Origin: Sesamum alatum
Lineage: Eukaryota > Streptophyta > Magnoliopsida > Lamiales > Pedaliaceae
Direction of reading: 5' to 3'
NCBI GenBank assembly: GCA_034509735.1
Contig: JACGWO010000001.1
Location: 12,292,854 to 12,356,853 of the forward strand
Length of the DNA: 64,000 nt
Position 1 is the first letter of the stretch, and each line of letters starts with the position of its first letter. The translations under genes were made by a program, and so were the position numbers. The notes beneath the pieces were generated by a model, which made no database searches, was not told the DNA's origin, and worked only from the letters and a program-made list of their open reading frames with translations. Below are positions 59,828-64,000 of the stretch, in pieces.

Positions 59828-60616
59828 TGATGACCCCCTAAAAATATCCATCTTACAAGCTCAAGAGCAAGGGGGGCCTCTAAGCAGAACAACCCGACAG
59901 GCCAGGTCTACCGGCCTCATTGTAACCACTGACTTGGTAGGCCCAAGAAAGCCCCATACATCAAGCCTAGACATCGTACAATAGGGATTCCATGTCGTAC
60001 AGGTGGCTGATACGTGGGGACACATCATGCTAAAATATCTCATCAGAATTCTCAAAGGACTCGTTGGAATCCGGATTTTTCGCAGCAGATAACCACTTCC
60101 CAAAAAAAGGCAGATCTGGCAAGATCCAGTCGAATGGTCTTATCTCAATCAATTCTTATCCAAATCTCATGCAGTTCATTGGAAAAGATACCTGACTCCC
60201 TAGGCTTTCCAACAACGTACTGCTCTCAACAATTAGACTCCTCCGATATCAGCCGCATGAGCCCCTATAAAAAGACTCTTTGTGCAGTTATTTTTACGTA
60301 ACTCATTCTTCACTTTGCAACTCTACTCCCACTTGTTTTCACTCTATTTTTATGCTATTTTCAGCTCACTTTAACAGGATTCCTCACTACACTACATTTC
60401 TTTACCATTACTCTCACTTAATTTCAAGTTTTTCCAGTATTTCTATCAATAAAAATATTACTGACTTAAGCATCAAAGTGCTAACCCCTCATTGCAGGTT
60501 AGTCCCCCCTAAATCTTGGGATTTTCGTGAAGGTCCCTTGACTCGCCAGCTGGCAATTATTAACATGAAAAGTGGAATTGCTAATCCAGTAAGGAGCTCT
60601 ACCTCAATACGCATCA
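59828..60616 (+). repeat. gypsy left LTR
   Basis: Begins TGATGACCCCC and ends TACGCATCA. It contains a probable TATA box (CTATAAAAAG, about 60264) and is followed by TTGGCGTCGTTTGTAGGAAC, which resembles the TTGGCGCCG-type primer-binding region of many plant gypsy elements. Confidence 0.75.
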
Positions 60617-60659
60617 TTGGCGTCGTTTGTAGGAACACTTGAGCTCTTGATGTGAGAAA

Positions 60660-63094
60660 TTGAAAGTTCGAAAAATGGTGGTGATAACAAATCCTTTGAG
60701 GGAAAAACCTCCCTCCCCGGCGCAGCAGGCTCGACTGGTCCATCTCAGGGCAAGCACTTAGAGGACTTTATGTCCCAGCTCCCACCTTCGATCCGGTAGT
60801 CCTTCCTGCTACCGCCAACTCTTCCATGAGTAGCTCCACCAGTTTATTGTGGAGACCATCAACTCCACCATTCGAGGATTTCAGGCCAGCGGAGTAGGAC
60901 AACCTTCCCAGCAGTATGGAGCACCTGATAAATGTGGAGTTGATCCACCAAATCCCGCCGCCTTATAGTACGATGGTCCTGTACCTGCTGATCCAGTCAG
61001 CAAGGAGGTGGCGGCCCAGGAGCCTCATAAGTACTGGCATTCACTTAAGAAAGAAATGATGGAACTTCGGTAAGAGGTAAGGAAGGAAGCGTTGTCTGCT
61101 AAGTAAGGCATTCCGTTCAGCGTTGACATCATGGCAGAAGAGCTCTCTTCTCACTTTAGGGCGCCATTACACCTACCTGCTTATAATGGCACTACCGACC
61201 CTGCTGAGCACATACGTAAGTTCGAAAATGTTGCTCTGCTGCACAGGTATACCGATGGTCTTAAAACCGTGTTTTTCTTACTATTCTAATCGATTCTGCT
61301 CAACAATAGTTCAACCAGCTCCCAATTGGATCACTAAGATCTTTTGTGGAATTTAGTTCACTTTTCCTGTACCAGTTTGCTAGCAGTAAGAAGTACCGAA
61401 TGTCGACCATCAGCCTTTTCGGGGTCAAACAGGAAGAAAATGAAACCTCGAGGACATATATCCAATGCTTCAACAATGCAATCCTAGAAGTTCCTAATGC
61501 CCACCAGGTGGTGTTGGTCAGCGCTTTTACCTAGAGCCTCCGGCTAGGCCCCTTCTTCGAATCCTTAGCAAAGAAACATGCGCCTAATTTTCACAAAGTT
61601 CTAGCTTGAGCAGAGAAGTACATAAACCTCAAAGATGTCGGACTGGTGAGGAAGGGGGACAACCAGTAAAAAAGGAAGGAGGTCGACACCCCATCTTCCC
61701 ATTGAAGCATATGGGAGCCTAGAGGGTGGTTCAATCCGCTTGATCCCAATAACTAGCATTACACCCCGTTGATCACCATCCCAACACGGATGCTAATGGC
61801 CATAGATCGCCCCCTACTCTACAGTGACCCAAGGGAATTGAGGAAGGCCCCAACCTTCCTAAATCAAAATATTTCTATAGGTACCATATGGAATATGAAC
61901 ACGACACCAACAGGTATCGCCAGATGAGACAAGAGACAGAACGGCTCATCCAAGTCGGCTACTTGAAGGACTACATCGATAAGGATCGACGACGTGAGCA
62001 AAAGGAGGAAGGCTCCGACCATCGTGACCCCCACAGGAGCGAGGAGTAGGCCGTTAACCCCTCCAAGAGGGAGCATAAAATTTCCCTGCTAAGGAATAGA
62101 GCCCGGAGAAGATCCCTGTTAAAGGGGTGATCCACATGATTACAAGAGGATCTAATGATGGGGACTCCAGGAGAGCTAGACAAGCCCATGCCCGCGTTCC
62201 CAAAGCCGTCATGGAGCTTGACCACAAACTACTAGTAGGGGATCCTATGATCCACTTCGGACCTGCTGACATATAAAGAGTTCATCTACCTCATGATGAT
62301 GCACTTGTTATTTCTGCAACTTTAGCTAACTACACTATGCAAAGTATCTTTGTGGATTCTGGTAGTTCTGCAAATATCCTTTTCTAGAGGTCTACCAGTA
62401 GATAGAGCTTGGTGATACCCCACTGGAGTCGATAGGCACGTCACTATATGGCTTTGCAGGGGAAGTTATACACCCCCTCGAGCAAATCCTGCCCCTCTAG
62501 TCTTTAGGAGCAGAACTCAACAACAAAACCAAGATGATCTAACTTCTCATAGTCGACATGCCCTCAGCATACAACATCATTTTGGAGCGACTTGCAATAA
62601 ACGCCTTTTAAGTTGTTGTCTCCACCAGCCACATGAAGTTGAAATTTCCAACTGGAGCTGGAGTAATGGAAGTCATAGGCGACTAGTACACGGTACGGAA
62701 GTGCTACGTCGAATTTGTGAAAGAAGGCAACAAGAAGAACATGGAGATAGACCTTCCCCAGCCCAGCATGGAGAAAGGTAAAAGACTTATGCAGTACGAC
62801 GAGCAAGGCAATGAAACTCTTTCTCGAGTTCAGTTTGTTGAGGAGTTGTTGAGCATTCAACTGATCCCAAAAGAGTCGGACAAAACCATCAGGATTGGCT
62901 CCCAGTTGAGCCCTGACTTAGCAGGACGACTAACCACTTTCGTGCAAGGAAATGTGGATGTCTTTGCCTGGTCAGCCCGTGACCTAGTAGGTATTGACCC
63001 TAGCGTTGTTGTGCATAACTTGAACTTGGACCCTAGCTTTCCTTTTGTAAAGCAGAAAACGAGATCTGAGAATGACATGGTTATCCAGGACTGA
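60660..63094 (+). pseudogene. gypsy gag-protease and start of RT, broken
   Basis: Gag: IPFSVDIMAEELSSHF and LPAYNGTTDPAEHIRKFENV (61105-61230), then SLFGVKQEENETSRTYIQ and ESLAKKHAP (61400-61600). The zinc-knuckle region near 61890 has lost its cysteines. The protease motif [12 protein letters not shown] is at about 62350-62386, followed at once by a stop. A longer open stretch at 62717-63094 ends in VFAWSARDLVGIDPSVV, the segment just before reverse transcriptase. Many stops and frame changes are present. This element is dead. Confidence 0.8.
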
Positions 63095-63631
63095 AATCTC
63101 ATCCAAATTCTCAAAAGACTACCTGTTGGAATCTGGATTTTTCTCCACAGATAACTACTTTCCAGAAAAAGTGGTAGACCTGGCAAGACCCAGTCAAATG
63201 GTCTTATCTCAATCAATTCTTATCCAGATCTCATGCGGTTCGTTGGAGAAGATACCTGACTTCCCAGGCTTTCCAACAAAGTATGGTTCTCAACAAGAAT
63301 CCTCCTGAATCGGCCGCACAAGCCCCTATAAAATGACTCTTTGTACAGTCATTTTTCAAGTAACTCATTCTTCGCTTTACAACTCTACTCTTACTCGTTT
63401 TCACTCTATTTTTAAGCTTTTTTCAGGTCACTTTCACACGATTCCTCACTATACTACTTTACTTTTTTTATTATTCTCACTTAATTTCAAGCTTTCTCAT
63501 TATTTTTATCAGTAAGAATCTCTTAAGCATCAAGTGCTAACCCCTCATTGCAGGTTAGTTCCCCCTCAATCTTGGAATTTTCGTGAAGGTCCCTCGAAAT
63601 CTTGTGGTGCTACTGGACCTCGATACGCATC
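63088..63631 (+). repeat. gypsy right LTR, 5'-truncated
   Basis: Matches the left LTR from its position of about 60033 to its end (atacgcatc), so roughly the first 205 bp are missing. The last 80 bp differ more between the two copies. Confidence 0.75.
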
Positions 63632-63639
63632 TTTATAAT

Positions 63640-63873
63640 ATGATATCTTTATATAATTCTAAATTTGTGAAAATACTATAAAATTTCTAAATCTCTATGC
63701 ATAGCGATGTGGTTCATGCTAGTAACTCTTTATAATAGGATCATCATTACATGTTATCCAGACTAAAAGTTCATTAAAGAAGTTTACTGGTTTCAGTTAT
63801 TCTTCAAGTTAACAGTGTCACCGAAAGTCCTTACGGCCATAACTCCATTACAGGTAATATTAATAAAGATTAC
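63640..63873. repeat. dispersed repeat R1, copy 2
   Basis: Homologous to 27580-27872. It starts within a few bases of the gypsy right LTR end, so the gypsy element probably inserted at or into a copy of this repeat. Confidence 0.65.
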
Positions 63874-64000
63874 ATATACAGCAACAGCTTTATTTTCAGT
63901 CTTATTTCATTTCTTTCACAAACATCCTTCAATAATTTGAAATGGGCAACACAAAACTACAATATGCCACAAGAAAAACAGAAACACATAGATGACAAAC
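63874..64000. other. window end, nothing recognised
   Basis: Mixed sequence with no clear frame. It could be the 3' end of a minus-strand transcript continuing outside the window. Confidence 0.25.

Larger units (their letters stand above)
59828..63631 (+). mobile_element. Ty3/gypsy retrotransposon, internally deleted and decayed
   Basis: LTR-related repeats at 59828-60616 and 63088-63631 bracket a gag-protease remnant. Reverse transcriptase proper, RNase H and integrase are missing; internal sequence runs directly into the middle of the right LTR near 63088. Confidence 0.82.

Overview
This is a nuclear window from a eudicot plant. It is AT-rich, its genes carry introns, and it is densely packed with transposable elements. 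A PRISE-family (progesterone 5-beta-reductase / iridoid synthase type) protein that resembles Digitalis-type enzymes makes Lamiales plausible, but this is an inference from remembered family sequences.

Layout. 1-7.4 kb: intergenic DNA with MITEs, a small Helitron and a SINE. 7.4-10.3 kb: promoter and three-exon GH3 auxin-amido synthetase gene (+). 10.3-16.3 kb: intergenic DNA with a small Helitron, a tRNA-derived SINE, two MITEs of one family and a 1.1-kb hAT-like element. 16.7-20.9 kb: six-exon chloroplast DUF760 gene (+). 21.2-23.2 kb: intronless E-class PPR gene (+). 24.0-26.8 kb: five-exon Pumilio/PUF gene (+). 27.5-34.2 kb: a decayed autonomous Helitron whose five-exon Rep/helicase gene lies on the minus strand, with a foldback element at its left. 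37.0-38.7 kb: two gene relics, an orphan exon of a HAD-type nucleotidase and a broken CPP1-like (DUF3353) copy. 38.96-41.03 kb: two-exon PRISE gene (-) whose intron holds a MITE. 43.5-48.06 kb: LTR element with a primer-binding site and polypurine tract but no recognisable protein (LARD-like). 48.06-53.1 kb: 110-bp tandem array split by a complete MULE. 53-59.8 kb: GC-rich and homopolymer tracts, a small Helitron, a second decayed MULE end with another element nested in it, and a probable Copia leader. 59.8-63.6 kb: Ty3/gypsy deletion derivative.

Six likely functional genes are seen: GH3 (auxin conjugation), DUF760, PPR (organellar RNA), PUF (mRNA 3' UTR binding), PRISE (enone reductase) and, inside the MULE, a small intact GRF zinc-finger gene. 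They are not co-functional; the first four are ordinary neighbours in gene-rich islands at 8-10 and 16.7-27 kb. The right 35 kb is mainly nested transposons. The most unusual items are the MULE whose transposase is broken while its GRF gene is open, the repeat of that arrangement 3 kb away with a nested insertion inside the terminal repeat, and the protein-free LTR element with duplicated PBS-like and PPT-like motifs.
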